In this document: positions 35,058 to 46,200 of the stretch, in pieces
Layout: each line of letters opens with the position of its first letter
Numbering within the stretch: the stretch's first letter is position 1
Origin: Thalassospira xianhensis MCCC 1A02616
GTDB taxonomy: Bacteria > Pseudomonadota > Alphaproteobacteria > Rhodospirillales > Thalassospiraceae
DNA: 64,000 nt
Direction of reading: 5' to 3'
Assembly: GCF_003326475.1 (NCBI RefSeq)
Contig: NZ_JPWA01000016.1
Location: forward strand, 42,244 to 106,243
Notes under the pieces: model-generated
What the model saw: only the letters and a program-made list of their open reading frames with translations
Told to the model about the DNA's origin: nothing
Database searches by the model: none
Program-made: the position numbers and the translations under genes

Positions 35058-37214
35058 ATGACCCGGATTCCGGACTTTTCCGATCTGCCGCTGTTTGATG
35101 GCGCGACTTCCGGCCCGACCAGCCCGGTCAATACAGCACCCTGGACCACGCCTGAAGGCATCGATGTCAAAGCGGTGTTTGGCGCGGATGATCTGGCGGG
35201 GCTTGATCATCTCAACACCATGCCGGGCATGCCGCCCTTCCTGCGCGGCCCCTATCCGACCATGTATGTCCAGCAACCCTGGACGATCCGGCAATATGCC
35301 GGTTTTTCGACCGCCGAAGAATCCAATGCATTTTATCGCCGCAACCTTGCCGCCGGCCAAAAGGGCCTGTCGATTGCCTTCGATCTTGCCACCCATCGCG
35401 GTTATGACAGCGACCATCCGCGTGTGACCGGCGATGTCGGCATGGCCGGTGTGGCGATTGACAGCATCTATGACATGCGGACCCTTTTTGATGGCATTCC
35501 GCTCGATCAGATGTCGGTCTCCATGACCATGAATGGCGCGGTTCTGCCGGTGATGGCGCTTTATATCGCGGCTGCCGAAGAACAGGGTGTGAAGCATGAA
35601 CAGCTTTCGGGCACCATTCAGAATGACATTCTGAAGGAATTCATGGTCCGCAATACCTATATCTATCCGCCGAAACCCTCGATGCGGATCATTTCGGACA
35701 TCTTTGCCTTTACCTCGCAAAACATGCCGAAATTCAATTCGATCTCGATTTCCGGCTATCACATGCAGGAAGCCGGGGCGACGGCGGACCTTGAGCTGGC
35801 CTATACCCTTGCCGATGGCATCGAATATGCCCGTGCCGGTCAGGCTGCGGGTCTTCCGATTGATAAATTCGCGCCGCGTCTGTCGTTCTTCTGGGCGATT
35901 GGCATGAATTTCTTTATGGAAATTGCCAAAATGCGCGCCGCCCGTATGATCTGGGCCAAGCTGATCAAACAGTTCGATCCGCAGAGCCCCAAATCGCTGT
36001 CCCTGCGCACGCACAGCCAGACATCGGGCTGGTCACTGACAGCCCAGGATGTGTTTAACAACGTCATCCGCACCTGTGTCGAGGCGATGGCATCAACACA
36101 GGGCCACACGCAGTCGCTGCATACCAACGCCCTTGACGAGGCATTGGCCCTGCCGACCGATTTTTCGGCGCGTATTGCCCGCAATACGCAGCTTTTCCTG
36201 CAACAGGAAAGCGGTACGACCAAGGTTATCGATCCGTGGGGCGGGTCCTATTATGTTGAACGCCTGACCCGTGATCTGGCGGAAAAGGCATGGGCCCATA
36301 TTCTTGAGGTCGAAGAACAGGGCGGCATGGCCAAGGCGATTGAAGCCGGCATTCCGAAAATGCGCATCGAAGAAGCGGCTGCGCGCACGCAGGCCCGGAT
36401 CGATAGCGGCCGTCAGACATTGGTCGGCGTGAACAAATACCGTGCGACTGATGATCGCCCGGTCGATGTTTTGCAGGTCGACAATGCTGAGGTCCGCCGT
36501 CAGCAGATCGCCAAGCTGGAGCGTCTGCGCGCCGAACGCAACAATGCGGATGTTGAAGCCGCCCTTACCGCCCTGACCAATGCCGCCGATCAGGGCAGTG
36601 GCAATCTGCTTGAACTTGCAGTGCAGGCCGCCCGATCAAAATGCACGGTGGGCGAGATTTCCGACGCGCTTGAAAAGGTCTATGGACGTCATCAGGCCGT
36701 GATCCGTTCGATTTCGGGGGTCTATAAAACCGAAGTCGGTGCCGATAACGAAGCACTGGCCAAGGTTGACCGGCTGGTAAACGAGTTCGAACAATCCGAA
36801 GGCCGCCGCCCGCGCATCCTGATTGCCAAAATGGGACAGGACGGGCATGACCGCGGCCAGAAAGTCATCGCAACAGCCTTTGCCGATCTTGGCTTTGACG
36901 TCGATATCGGCCCGCTGTTCCAGACACCCGAAGAAGCCGCCCGGCAGGCGGTTGAAAACGATGTGCATATCGTTGGTGCCAGTTCGCTTGCGGCCGGTCA
37001 CCTGACCCTTGTGCCACAGCTTCGCGCCGAACTGGACAAGCTTGGCCGCGAAGACATCATGATCGTTGCCGGTGGTGTTATCCCGCCGCAGGACTTTGAC
37101 AAACTTTACGAAGCCGGGGCCGAGGCGATCTTCCCGCCCGGAACCGTGATTGCCGAAGCGGCCTGCGACCTGTTAGAAAAGCTCAAGGAATCAACGTCCG
37201 AGGAAGCAGCCTGA
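35058..37214 (+). CDS. mutB: Methylmalonyl-CoA mutase large (alpha, catalytic) subunit
   Basis: A 718-residue adenosylcobalamin-dependent isomerase of the propionate and ethylmalonyl routes. The substrate barrel has [36 protein letters not shown] and the active-site Tyr/His region TATYPT-type pattern in YPTMY. The B12 domain carries DGHDRG at 595-600, with His597 as the lower cobalt ligand, and [13 protein letters not shown] and [11 protein letters not shown]. It follows mutA after two bases and precedes meaB by 16, an operon in the order subunit, subunit, chaperone. The protein is full length, with no frameshift. Confidence 0.97.
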   Translation: MTRIPDFSDLPLFDGATSGPTSPVNTAPWTTPEGIDVKAVFGADDLAGLDHLNTMPGMPPFLRGPYPTMYVQQPWTIRQYAGFSTAEESNAFYRRNLAAGQKGLSIAFDLATHRGYDSDHPRVTGDVGMAGVAIDSIYDMRTLFDGIPLDQMSVSMTMNGAVLPVMALYIAAAEEQGVKHEQLSGTIQNDILKEFMVRNTYIYPPKPSMRIISDIFAFTSQNMPKFNSISISGYHMQEAGATADLELAYTLADGIEYARAGQAAGLPIDKFAPRLSFFWAIGMNFFMEIAKMRAARMIWAKLIKQFDPQSPKSLSLRTHSQTSGWSLTAQDVFNNVIRTCVEAMASTQGHTQSLHTNALDEALALPTDFSARIARNTQLFLQQESGTTKVIDPWGGSYYVERLTRDLAEKAWAHILEVEEQGGMAKAIEAGIPKMRIEEAAARTQARIDSGRQTLVGVNKYRATDDRPVDVLQVDNAEVRRQQIAKLERLRAERNNADVEAALTALTNAADQGSGNLLELAVQAARSKCTVGEISDALEKVYGRHQAVIRSISGVYKTEVGADNEALAKVDRLVNEFEQSEGRRPRILIAKMGQDGHDRGQKVIATAFADLGFDVDIGPLFQTPEEAARQAVENDVHIVGASSLAAGHLTLVPQLRAELDKLGREDIMIVAGGVIPPQDFDKLYEAGAEAIFPPGTVIAEAACDLLEKLKESTSEEAA

Positions 37215-37230
37215 TTGTGAAGGCGAGATC

Positions 37231-38316
37231 GTGACAGAAACTGCGCCAAAGAGTGCGCCCCAAAATGCACCGGAAACGCTGCGCACCATATCGGGCGGCC
37301 CCAAGGGCCAACCCCGCAAAACGGTGCGCAGGCGGGTTCTTTCAACTGACGAGATTGTTGATGGCATTCTGGCCGGTGATCGCACCATTCTGTCACGCGC
37401 AATCACACTGGTCGAAAGCCGCAACGCCAGACATTTTGATCAGGCGCAGGACGTTCTTTCGCGCCTGATGCCCCATACCGGCGGATCGCAGCGCATCGGC
37501 ATTACCGGCGTGCCCGGTGTCGGCAAATCCACCTTTATCGAGGCCTTTGGCAAAAACCTGACCAAGGCGGGGAAAAAGGTCGCCGTGCTGGCAGTTGATC
37601 CGACAAGTGCGCGGTCTGGCGGGTCGATCCTGGGTGACAAGACCCGGATGAACGAGCTTTCCATTGATCCGAACGCCTATATCCGCCCATCGCCCAGCAG
37701 CGGCTATCTTGGCGGGGTCAATCGCATGACCCGCGAAACCATTTTGCTGTGCGAGGCAGCCGGTTTTGATGTGGTTCTGGTCGAAACCGTCGGGGCTGGT
37801 CAAAGCGAAACCATGGTCGCCCAGATGACCGATTTCTTTCTGGTCCTGATGCTGCCCGGTGCCGGGGATGAATTGCAGGGGATCAAGAAAGGCGTTCTTG
37901 AAATCGCCGATCTGATCGCGGTCAACAAGGCCGATGCCGACCCGGCCAAGGCACGCGAAGCCAAACGCGAATATTCATCCGCCCTTCGCATCCTGCAACC
38001 CAGCAGCCATCATTGGCGCCCGCAATCGATCATGGTGTCGGCCCTGATCAATGATGGCCTTGATCAGGTCTGGGATTTGATCAACCAGCACCGCACCATC
38101 ATGGAAAACGAAGGCGAGTTCACTGCGAAACGGGCGCGTCAGCAACGCGACTGGATGTGGACCATGCTGCGTGACCGTTTGCTTGAAACCTTTACCGCCC
38201 GCGAAGATGTCGCCGGACGCCTCAAAGCCCTAGAAGCCGATGTTCTGGCCGGGTCAACCAACCCGACCGCCGCGGTCGAGGAAATGCTTGGGCTGATCAA
38301 GACACCCCAAAAATAA
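37231..38316 (+). CDS. meaB: Mutase-associated GTPase chaperone
   Basis: A 361-residue G3E-family GTPase (MeaB/MMAA/ArgK). It guards methylmalonyl-CoA mutase by gating cofactor loading and removal of damaged cobalamin. Walker A is GVPGVGKST at 93-101; other parts are VDPTSARSGGSILGDKTRM, ETVGAGQSE and NKADADPAKA. The GTG start is 16 bases after mutB. An N-terminal extension of about 35 polar residues precedes the domain. The old name ArgK (arginine transport kinase) is not supported by this context. A weak terminator follows. Confidence 0.95.
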   Translation: MTETAPKSAPQNAPETLRTISGGPKGQPRKTVRRRVLSTDEIVDGILAGDRTILSRAITLVESRNARHFDQAQDVLSRLMPHTGGSQRIGITGVPGVGKSTFIEAFGKNLTKAGKKVAVLAVDPTSARSGGSILGDKTRMNELSIDPNAYIRPSPSSGYLGGVNRMTRETILLCEAAGFDVVLVETVGAGQSETMVAQMTDFFLVLMLPGAGDELQGIKKGVLEIADLIAVNKADADPAKAREAKREYSSALRILQPSSHHWRPQSIMVSALINDGLDQVWDLINQHRTIMENEGEFTAKRARQQRDWMWTMLRDRLLETFTAREDVAGRLKALEADVLAGSTNPTAAVEEMLGLIKTPQK

Positions 38317-38340
38317 AGGCCGCGCAAAAGCGCGACCTTT
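38315..38340 (+). terminator. Probable terminator after meaB
   Basis: Arms AAAGGCCGCGC and GCGCGACCTTT pair with one internal mismatch around AAAA, right after the stop. The T-run is only three bases, so the strength is uncertain. Confidence 0.55.
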
Positions 38341-38366
38341 GATCGGATAGCTCGTCGCAGCAGGTC

Positions 38367-38522
38367 TTATTTCTTTTCGCCCGCTGCTTCGAGTTTTGCC
38401 TTCAGAACTTTCAGCTTTTCGACTGCTTCATTGATTTCAGTGTCGAGATGCGCCAGGTCTTCACGTTTGTCACGCGGCATGGCTTCGATCTCGTTCAAAG
38501 CTTTTTCGATGATATAAAGCAA
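38367..38522 (-). CDS. 51-residue coiled-coil protein, copy A
   Basis: A short gene read from TTG at 38522, with GGAGG eight bases before it. The product begins MLYIIEKALNEIEAMPRDKR and ends in LKAKLEAAGEKK; it is mostly charged with leucines spaced for one amphipathic helix or coiled coil. It has the same length as the gene at 38822-38977 and aligns with it without gaps, 24 of 51 positions being identical, which argues that both are real. No signal peptide or membrane segment is present. I do not recognise the family and assign no function. It is convergent with meaB. Confidence 0.72.
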   Translation of the reverse strand: MLYIIEKALNEIEAMPRDKREDLAHLDTEINEAVEKLKVLKAKLEAAGEKK

Positions 38523-38685
38523 ATTCTGTCCTCCGTTATTGGCTGCCGGTTATATGACAGCTCGAAATTTCTTTGTCTTAAGCAGGCCGTAATTCGGACT
38601 GCCATAATCGCCGCTGTCATAGCCCGGTTTGCTATCAGTCCCCATGATCCTGATCAACAATCCGGTCAAGCCGGGGTAACGGCTT

Positions 38686-38719
38686 ATTGGTGGCGCATCC
38701 TTTTTTGATGCGCACCAAT
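38686..38719. repeat. Strong hairpin between the twin small genes
   Basis: A 13-base-pair stem (ATTGGTG and CGCATC on the left, with one bulged G; GATGCGCACCAAT on the right) closes a seven-base loop CTTTTTT. It lies between the two paralogous genes. The T-run is in the loop rather than after the stem, so an ordinary terminator is doubtful. The rest of 38523-38821 shows no gene I can support. Confidence 0.5.
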
Positions 38720-38821
38720 GAGCCGCCCGGGTCGTATGCCGGACCCGCAAGTTATTCTACCCAAAACAGGGGTAAAGAAACAGGGATACAAGACAATGTG
38801 TGTTGAGAAAAGACCGACAGG

Positions 38822-38977
38822 CTAGCCGTTGGTGGCGGGTTGTTCGAGTTTGTCTTTGAGGATTTTAAGATTTTGCGCGGTTGATTTCATCACCGTTTCA
38901 AGACGCGACAGTTTTTCACGGGCATCGCGCGATACGGCTTCAACTTCATCCAGCGCACTTTCGACAATATACAGCAT
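38822..38977 (-). CDS. 51-residue coiled-coil protein, copy B
   Basis: A short gene from ATG 38977 with GGAGAG seven bases upstream. The product starts MLYIVESALDEVEAVSRDAR and continues to LKILKDKLEQPATNG. It is predicted helical with a heptad-like leucine spacing (KLSRLE, NLKILKDKLE). It matches copy A along its whole length: the N-terminal MLYI, the EA and RD.RE positions and the L-K-x-L-K-x-K-L-E end are shared. It uses an ATG where copy A uses TTG. Both are on the minus strand, 299 bases apart. Function unknown; small helical proteins of this type often bind a larger protein. Confidence 0.75.
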   Translation of the reverse strand: MLYIVESALDEVEAVSRDAREKLSRLETVMKSTAQNLKILKDKLEQPATNG

Positions 38978-38992
38978 TTCCACACTCTCCTG

Positions 38993-39015
38993 CCCGGACC
39001 ATCACAATGTCCGGG
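38993..39015. promoter_or_regulatory. Inverted repeat just upstream of copy B
   Basis: Seven-base arms CCCGGAC and GTCCGGG with a nine-base spacer end two bases before the ribosome-binding site of copy B. It could be an operator or a leader hairpin. Copy A has no clear equivalent. Confidence 0.4.
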
Positions 39016-39211
39016 TCGTTTTATTGTGATTGACCTATTGAAGGTGGGCGGGAAATTCGCTGAAACCTTGTCGGAAATAAGCCAAATTGGCCTTAATTCG
39101 CCGATCCTGCTGTTCACAGGGCAAACCTGGTCTGTGATTTTTGACCGGCATGATGTTGCGCTTTGTGATAAAAGCCGCGCACTCAATTTCATTTAACGGG
39201 ATAATTCGCAA

Positions 39212-40210
39212 ATGACGCATCTGGTGCTTGCACCAATGGAAGGACTGGTCGACTGGCGCGTTCGGCAATTGCTGAGTGCGACGGGCGGGTTTGACCTGTG
39301 CGTGACCGAGTTTATCCGTGTGTCGCAAAACCTGTTTCCGGCTCATGTGTTTTACCGTTATTGCCCCGAATTGCTTCAGGGTGGCAAAACGGCATCAGGC
39401 ACGCCGGTTCTGGTGCAGTTGATGGGGCATGATCCCGAATTGATGGGCGAAAATGCCGCCTTTGCCGCGTCCCTTGGCGCGCCGGGGATTGATATCAATT
39501 TCGGCTGCCCGTCCAAGACGGTGAATAAACGCGAAGCCGGTGCATCGCTTTTGAAATGCCCGGACAACCTGTTCAATATCGTCTCAAGCGTTCGCCGTGC
39601 GGTTCCCGACCATATTCCGGTCAGTGCAAAAATCCGTCTGGGATATGCCGACAAGGAACTGTTTCTGGACAATTCGCGCGCGGTCGAGGCCGCCGGCGCG
39701 CAGCATCTGACAGTGCATGCGCGCACCAAGCTTGAAGGATATAAACCGCCCGCACATTGGGAATATCTGGCGCGCATCCGCGAAGCCATTTCAATCCCGA
39801 TGACGGCCAACGGCGAAATCTGGACGGTTGAGGATTACGCGAAATGCCGGAATGTTTCGGGCTGTACATCCTTCATGCTGGGCCGTGGTGCGATTGCCGC
39901 CCCCGACATCGCCAATCGCATCAAGGCGTCTGAAGCCGGTCAGAATCTTGAAAAACAAAGCTGGTCCGATGTCCTGACGATGCTTTTGACCTATATCGAT
40001 CTGATGAGTGCCGATGACACCACCGAAAACCATCAGGCCGGACGCATCAAGCAATGGGTGGCGATGATCCGCAAGGGGCATGAACAGGCCGCCGATTGCT
40101 TTGACGAGATCAAGCGCATTCGCGACATTCACGAGCTTCGCGCCAAGCTGACCGCTGATCGCGACAATCCGGAAAATCAGCGGACAAATGTTCCGATTGC
40201 CGCCGAATAG
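39212..40210 (+). CDS. dusC: tRNA-dihydrouridine synthase (DusC-like)
   Basis: A 332-residue FMN enzyme that reduces uridine in tRNA. The N-terminal LAPMEGLVD, the catalytic cysteine Cys99 in DINFGCPSKTVNKREAGASL, the FMN-phosphate region PVSAKIRLGY and VHARTKLEGYKPPAHWEY are present. The spacing and the CPSKTVNK form resemble DusC (YohI) of E. coli, which acts at U16, better than DusA or DusB. No start other than the ATG at 39212 fits; GGGAT lies upstream. The C-terminal helical RNA-binding part ends with a polar tail. It is convergent with the giant RTX gene, with a terminator between. Confidence 0.9.
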   Translation: MTHLVLAPMEGLVDWRVRQLLSATGGFDLCVTEFIRVSQNLFPAHVFYRYCPELLQGGKTASGTPVLVQLMGHDPELMGENAAFAASLGAPGIDINFGCPSKTVNKREAGASLLKCPDNLFNIVSSVRRAVPDHIPVSAKIRLGYADKELFLDNSRAVEAAGAQHLTVHARTKLEGYKPPAHWEYLARIREAISIPMTANGEIWTVEDYAKCRNVSGCTSFMLGRGAIAAPDIANRIKASEAGQNLEKQSWSDVLTMLLTYIDLMSADDTTENHQAGRIKQWVAMIRKGHEQAADCFDEIKRIRDIHELRAKLTADRDNPENQRTNVPIAAE

Positions 40211-40235
40211 CTGGAAATAACGGGATATCAAAGGA

Positions 40236-40260
40236 AAAGGCAGCCTGTTTGGCTGCCTTT
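40236..40260. terminator. Bidirectional terminator between dusC and the RTX gene
   Basis: Perfect ten-base arms AAAGGCAGCC and GGCTGCCTTT with a five-base loop lie between the two stops. It can end both transcripts. Confidence 0.82.
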
Positions 40261-40296
40261 GTCATTTCCGGATCAGATGATCCACACGATCCGCGA

Positions 40297-43200
40297 TCAG
40301 GTGCCGAACCCGAAATCATCGGCATCAAGATCATCAGGATCATGAATACCCATCAGGGTGACCGACGCATCATTGCCAAGTTCGATGACGACATTGCCAT
40401 CGGTATCAAGGTGCATGTCGTTCTTGATCTGGTTGAAGTTGCTGTAATTCCATTCCGACAGATTGATGATGTCCTCGCCCGGGGTGAAATCGGTGATGAT
40501 ATCGTGACCGTTGGTTTTGCCGATCTCGAATTCATCCCAGCCCGAACCACCGGTCAGGGTGTCATCACCGGCACTGCCATACAGGCGATCATTGCCCGCC
40601 CCGCCCAGAAGCACATCGTCGCCCGAATTGCTCCAGAGGATGTCATTACCATTGCCACCATCGAGCGTGACATTGCCATAGGTTTCATAGGAGCTGGTCA
40701 GATCGATGATGTCATCGCCATCACCGGCCTCGATCACTTCGATATTGCGGATGCGCGGCGAAATACCCGGATCGCTGACCGTATCGGCAAGGAATAGCGC
40801 GTCATTACCGCTGGTCAGTTTCAGGGTATCGGTGCCATCGCCACCTTCGAAGATGTCGTTCGACTGGTTATAGCCGTTCAGATTGACATATTCGCCAGTC
40901 CCGGCATCGCCACTGTAATCATGGCCCCAACCATTACCGTGATGGCCGGTATGACCCCAGCCGGTATTGTTGTCATGGCCGTCTTCGCCCGGCGCACCAT
41001 CATTAAGCGCATGCCAGTTCGAGCTCCAGGTGTCGTCAGCATTGTATTGCAGGACGTCATCACCGGCACCACCATTCAGGATGTCGATCCCGGCACCCCC
41101 GGCAAGAGTATCGTTGCCCGCACCACCCCAAAGCGTGTCGTTGCCTTCGCCGCCATCAAGGACGTCGTCACCGGCGTTGCTCCAGATGATGTCATTGCCG
41201 GTTCCGCCAAGAACCGTTACATCGCCATAAGACTGGGTTTCGCTGGTCAGGTCGACAATATCGTCGCCATTACCGGCATCAATGACTTCGATATTCGAAA
41301 TGCGCGGCGAAACACCCGGATCGGTGATTTTGTCATCCAGGAACAGGGCATCATTGCCGCTGGTCAGGGACAGGGTATCGGTACCGTCACCCCCATCAAA
41401 GATATCCTGCGAACGGGTGTAACCCTGCAGATTCACCTGCTCGTTGGTGCCGTTCATATCCGGATCGCCGACATTCTTCGCGGCATAGCTGCCCGACCAG
41501 GTCGCGTCTTTCTGATATTCGATGATGTCATCACCGGCACCGGCATCGATCAGATCGCTGCCTGATCCGCCATTGATGACGTCATTGCCATCGCCACCCC
41601 AGATGGTGTCATTACCGCCATCACCGCCCAGAACATCATCGCCCGACAGGCCGGACAGCAGGTTCGCACCATCGTCGCCAAACAGGTAATCGTTGAAGTT
41701 CGAGCCGATCAGATCTTCGATCGAAGACAGGACATCATATCCGTCACCACCAACGGCGGTGCCGTTTTTCAGGCTAACACCAACCGCGGATGTCGCATTG
41801 GCATAACTTGCGGTATCGCGGCCCGATCCACCCGAAAGGGTATCGTTGCCCTGACCACCCATCAGGGTGTCATTGCCACCATCACCATAAAGCTTGTCAT
41901 CGCCCGATCCGCCGAACAGGGTATCGTTACCGTCGCCGCCCCACAGACGGTCGTTGTTTTCGCCGCCATCCAGAACGTCGTTACCGTCCCCGCCAAGGAT
42001 CGAGTCATCGCCGGTGCCGCCATTGATCACGTCATTGCCGGCTTCGCCATACAGCTTGTCCTGACCCTGACCGCCCAGCAGCGTATCAGCCCCGTTTCCA
42101 CCCCAGACGCGGTCATCGCCCGACCCGCCATCCAGCGTATCGTCGCCTTCGCCACCGGTGATGCTGTCCTGACCGCCGCCGCCGTCAATCAGGTCATTAC
42201 CGTTGTCACCATACAGCTTGTCGTCGCCATCACCGCCATAGAGGCTGTCATTGCCATCCATGCCCGACAGCGTGTCCTGCCCGTTCAGGCCAAAGACCGT
42301 GTCGTTACCCGCAAGGGCTGCAATCGTGTCATTGTTGCTGGTGCCATACAGGACATCATCATAGGGCGTTGGCCCGGTCGAGGCTTCGACACCGACAAAC
42401 ATGTTCGCATTAAGGTCGCTGATCGCGACACCCAGCAGGGTCAGGGTGCCCTGACCATTCAGGTTGATGACGGCGTTGCCATTGACCTCGGACATCAGGC
42501 TGCGCAGTTCGGCCCAATTATCAACATCAAGGGCAGACAGATTGATCTGGTCACTTGCCGGATTGAAATCGGTGACGACCTTGTCGCCGGAATTATCCGA
42601 CACGATGATCTGATCCGAACCGGCGCCACCGGTATAGGTGTCGTTGCCAGCCCCGCCATCAAGCGTATCGTTGCCATCGCCACCCAGCAGCGTGTCGTTA
42701 CCCGCATCGCCCGACAGGGTGTCGCTGCCGATACCCCCTTCGAGCAGGTCATTGTCATTGCCGCCCGACAGGACATCATTGCCGCTACCACCCGAAAGCG
42801 TATCGGCACCGTCGCCCCCCATCAGGGTATCGTTGCCATCCGCACCCGAAAGGGTGTCATTGTCCGCATCGCCCGACAGCAAGTCATTACCAAGACCGCC
42901 ATTGATGGTATCGGCACCATCCCCGCCCGAAATGACATCATCGCCCGCTTCGCCAGAAAGCTGGTCATCCCCGGCCGCGCCATAGATCGTGTCGGTATCA
43001 TCACCGCCGGTGACAACATCGTTGCCATCCATCGCATCGATGAAGTCCGAACCACCACCGCCGGAAATCACATCGTTGCCGGCCCCGCCGATCAGGGTGT
43101 CATTGCCCGCACCGCCCGCGATCACGTCATGGCCGTCATTGCCATCCAGATTGTCATCGCCGTCGCCACCGTCGATCACGTCATTGCCGTTGCCGCCCGA

Positions 43201-46200
43201 AATCGTATCGTTCCCGGCACCGCCCGACAGGTTATCGTCGCCATCATTGCCAAGGATGGTGTCATTGCCATCCCCGCCATCGACCACGTCATTCCCGGCC
43301 AGCGCATCAATATAATCATCTTCGCTGGTACCAAGCAGGACATCATCAAACGGCGTCGCGCCAACCGGGCCTTCGATCCCGACAAACATATCGGACGTGA
43401 CTTCGTTCAGGCGCACACCCAGCAGCGTGACCGAGCCATCCGGGCCCAGATCGATGACGGTATTGCCATTAACCTCGCTCAGACGCGGGGCCAGTTCGGA
43501 CCATTCGGAAATGCCAAGGGCATCAAGGGAAATCTGATCAACACTGGTGTTGAAATCGGTAACGACCTTGTCGCCGACAAGGCTTGTGACCTTGATCAGA
43601 TCGGCACCCGACCCGGTCGAGATACGGTCATCGCCCGATCCGCCATCCAGCATATCGTTGCCATCGCCGCCGACAAGGCTGTCATTACCAGCCCCACCGT
43701 CAAGCGTGTCGTCGCCTTTTTCACCGTTCAGATAGTCGTTGCCATTGCCACCGATCAGGGTATCGGCGCCATCGCCGGTCCAGATCGTGTCATTGCCCTC
43801 GCCACCATCAATCGTATCGACGCTGACATCGGCTTCGACATTGTCAAACGTATCGTTGCCATCACCCAGATCGACAACATTGTTCTGGCTGTTGCCATAG
43901 ACATAATCATCATGGGCCGACGCAATGACGCGTTCGAAATTGGCAAGAATATCTCCTGCGGCATCACCGCCAAATGCGCGGCCGCCTTCGCCCGGTGTTC
44001 TGGCATTGGCATCGGTATCGCCAAGATAAATCTCGACCCCGGCGCTTGAACCCTCATAGCTGATGGTATCAATGCCATCGCCACCATCAAGCGTATCGGC
44101 ACCCGCACCGCCTTCGATGGTGTCATCCCCGGCACCGCCCGAAAGGACGTTATCGCCATCCGATCCGATAATGTCGTCATTACCTGCCGACCCGATGACA
44201 TTTTCAAAACCGGAAATAGTGTCGTTGCCCGTTTCCGCACTGCTTGCGGTACCGGCCGACAGATCGACCGTGGCACCTCCTGTCGCCTGGGTCAGGTCAA
44301 GGGTATCGATGCCCGCACCACCCGAAAGCGTGTCATTCCCGGCACCGGCGATAATGGTGTCGTTACCGGCCCCGCCATAAACGGAGTCATCACCCGCACC
44401 GCCGTCCAGAACGTCATCACCATCCGCACCAGACAGGACGTTTGCCCCGCTTGATCCGATAAGCGTATCCGTCCCCGCCGTACCCAGAACATTCTCAAAG
44501 CCGGAAATGGTATCTGTACCGGTGGCATCGCTGCTTGCGGTGCCAGTCGACAGGTTGACCGTCACGCCATTGGCAGCAGCGAAATCAAGGGTGTCGGTAC
44601 CATCACCACCGGCAAGAACATCGTTGCCTGCACCGGCAACAACCGTGTCATCGCCCGTACCCGCATCAACCGTATCGGCGCCTGCACCCGCGGTGATGAC
44701 GTCATTACCATCGCCCGCCAGAATAACGTCGTCGCCCGCACCGGCATCAAGGGTATCGTTACCGGCACCCCCGTCCAACGTATCATTGCCTGCCCCGCCA
44801 TAAAGGCGATCGGCACCATCGCCACCGGTCAGGATGTCATCACCATCGCCACCATCGAGCATGTCGTTGCCGATACCACCATCAAGGGTATCGTTGCCGC
44901 CATTGCCGATCAGGCTGTCATTGCCCGCACCACCCGAAAGCAGGTTATCGCCATCCGACCCGGTCAGGGTGTCGCTGCCGCCAGAGCCAATCAGGTTTTC
45001 AATGCTGGTCAGGCTGTCTGCTTCGCCATTGGCAAGCTGTGCGGTACCGGTTGCAAGGTTCGCACGAACCGCCGCGGCCGAATTACTGTAATCCGCCGTA
45101 TCATTGCCATCACCACCGCGCAGCGCATCATTCCCGGCACCACCCGACAGGGTGTCATTACCGGCACCGCCATCCAGCGTGTTGTTCTGCGCATCACCCC
45201 TGATGATGTCATCATGGGCAGAGCCGACAACGTTTTCGACCCAGTAGATACCGTCATTTCCGGCACCACCCGTCGCGGTGTAATTGGCCAGATCAACATT
45301 CACGCCCGATGCCGCGTCGTCATAGGTCACGGTATCGATGTCACCACCACCATGGATGATGTCGTCGCCTTCACCACCGCGAAGCGTATCGTTACCCTGC
45401 CCGCCGATCAGCGTATCACTGCCTTCGGCACCATCAAGGACATCACGGCCATAACCACCATCAAGATAGTCGTCACCCGCACCGCCATAAAGATTGTCGT
45501 CACCAAGTTCGCCATTGATGCGGTCATCGCCTTCGTTGGCCCAAAGCGTATCGTTGCCGCCGCCACCATTGATGGTGACATCGCCATAGGCAATCGTATC
45601 GCTGGTCAGATCGACAACGTCGTTGCCTTCGCCCGCATTGATAACCTCGACGCCCTCAAGGCGCGCGCCATCGGTGACGATTTCTTCAACCACCGCATCA
45701 AAGGTGATGGAACGCACGAAATAGTCGCTGCTGTCACCGCCCGATGAACCGTCTGCATAAGGTTCGCTTTCAAAGGCGAGGTAACGGAATTCAACCGGAT
45801 TGCCGAGACTGTCGGTGACACTGATCGTTGCCGTACCAACACCGCCACTCGTGTAATTGATCGTGCTTTCGTCAAGCACACCCGATGCCACCAGATTACC
45901 ATCGGCATCAAAGGCCTGCCAGGAACCGACTTCACCGCCATGTTCGGCCGCAATCAGGTTGGAAACCTGAACCGTGGCATTCCGCGCATTGGCACCAAGA
46001 TCGACAACAACGGCTTCGCTTTCGCCGGTATTGCCATTGTGGTTGATCTGGCTTCCGGCCGGTGAACCGCCGTTATTGCCAATACCGTTGCCATCAAAGG
46101 TCACGGTGTCATCAGCCGCAGCAAGGTTCAGTTTGCCGTCTTCGCCGACATAGGATGTGCCAAAATCAAAGGCATAAAGATTTGCATCCGACCATGCGGC

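Noticed and set aside
38550..38750. A 66-codon frame between the twin small genes
   Set aside because: It runs through the hairpin, has no ribosome-binding site and an unlikely composition.
43129..44049. Open frames of up to about 300 codons on the plus strand within the RTX gene
   Set aside because: They repeat the RTX period in the antisense direction with monotonous Ile/Val/Ala- or Ser/Pro-rich products and start at random points.
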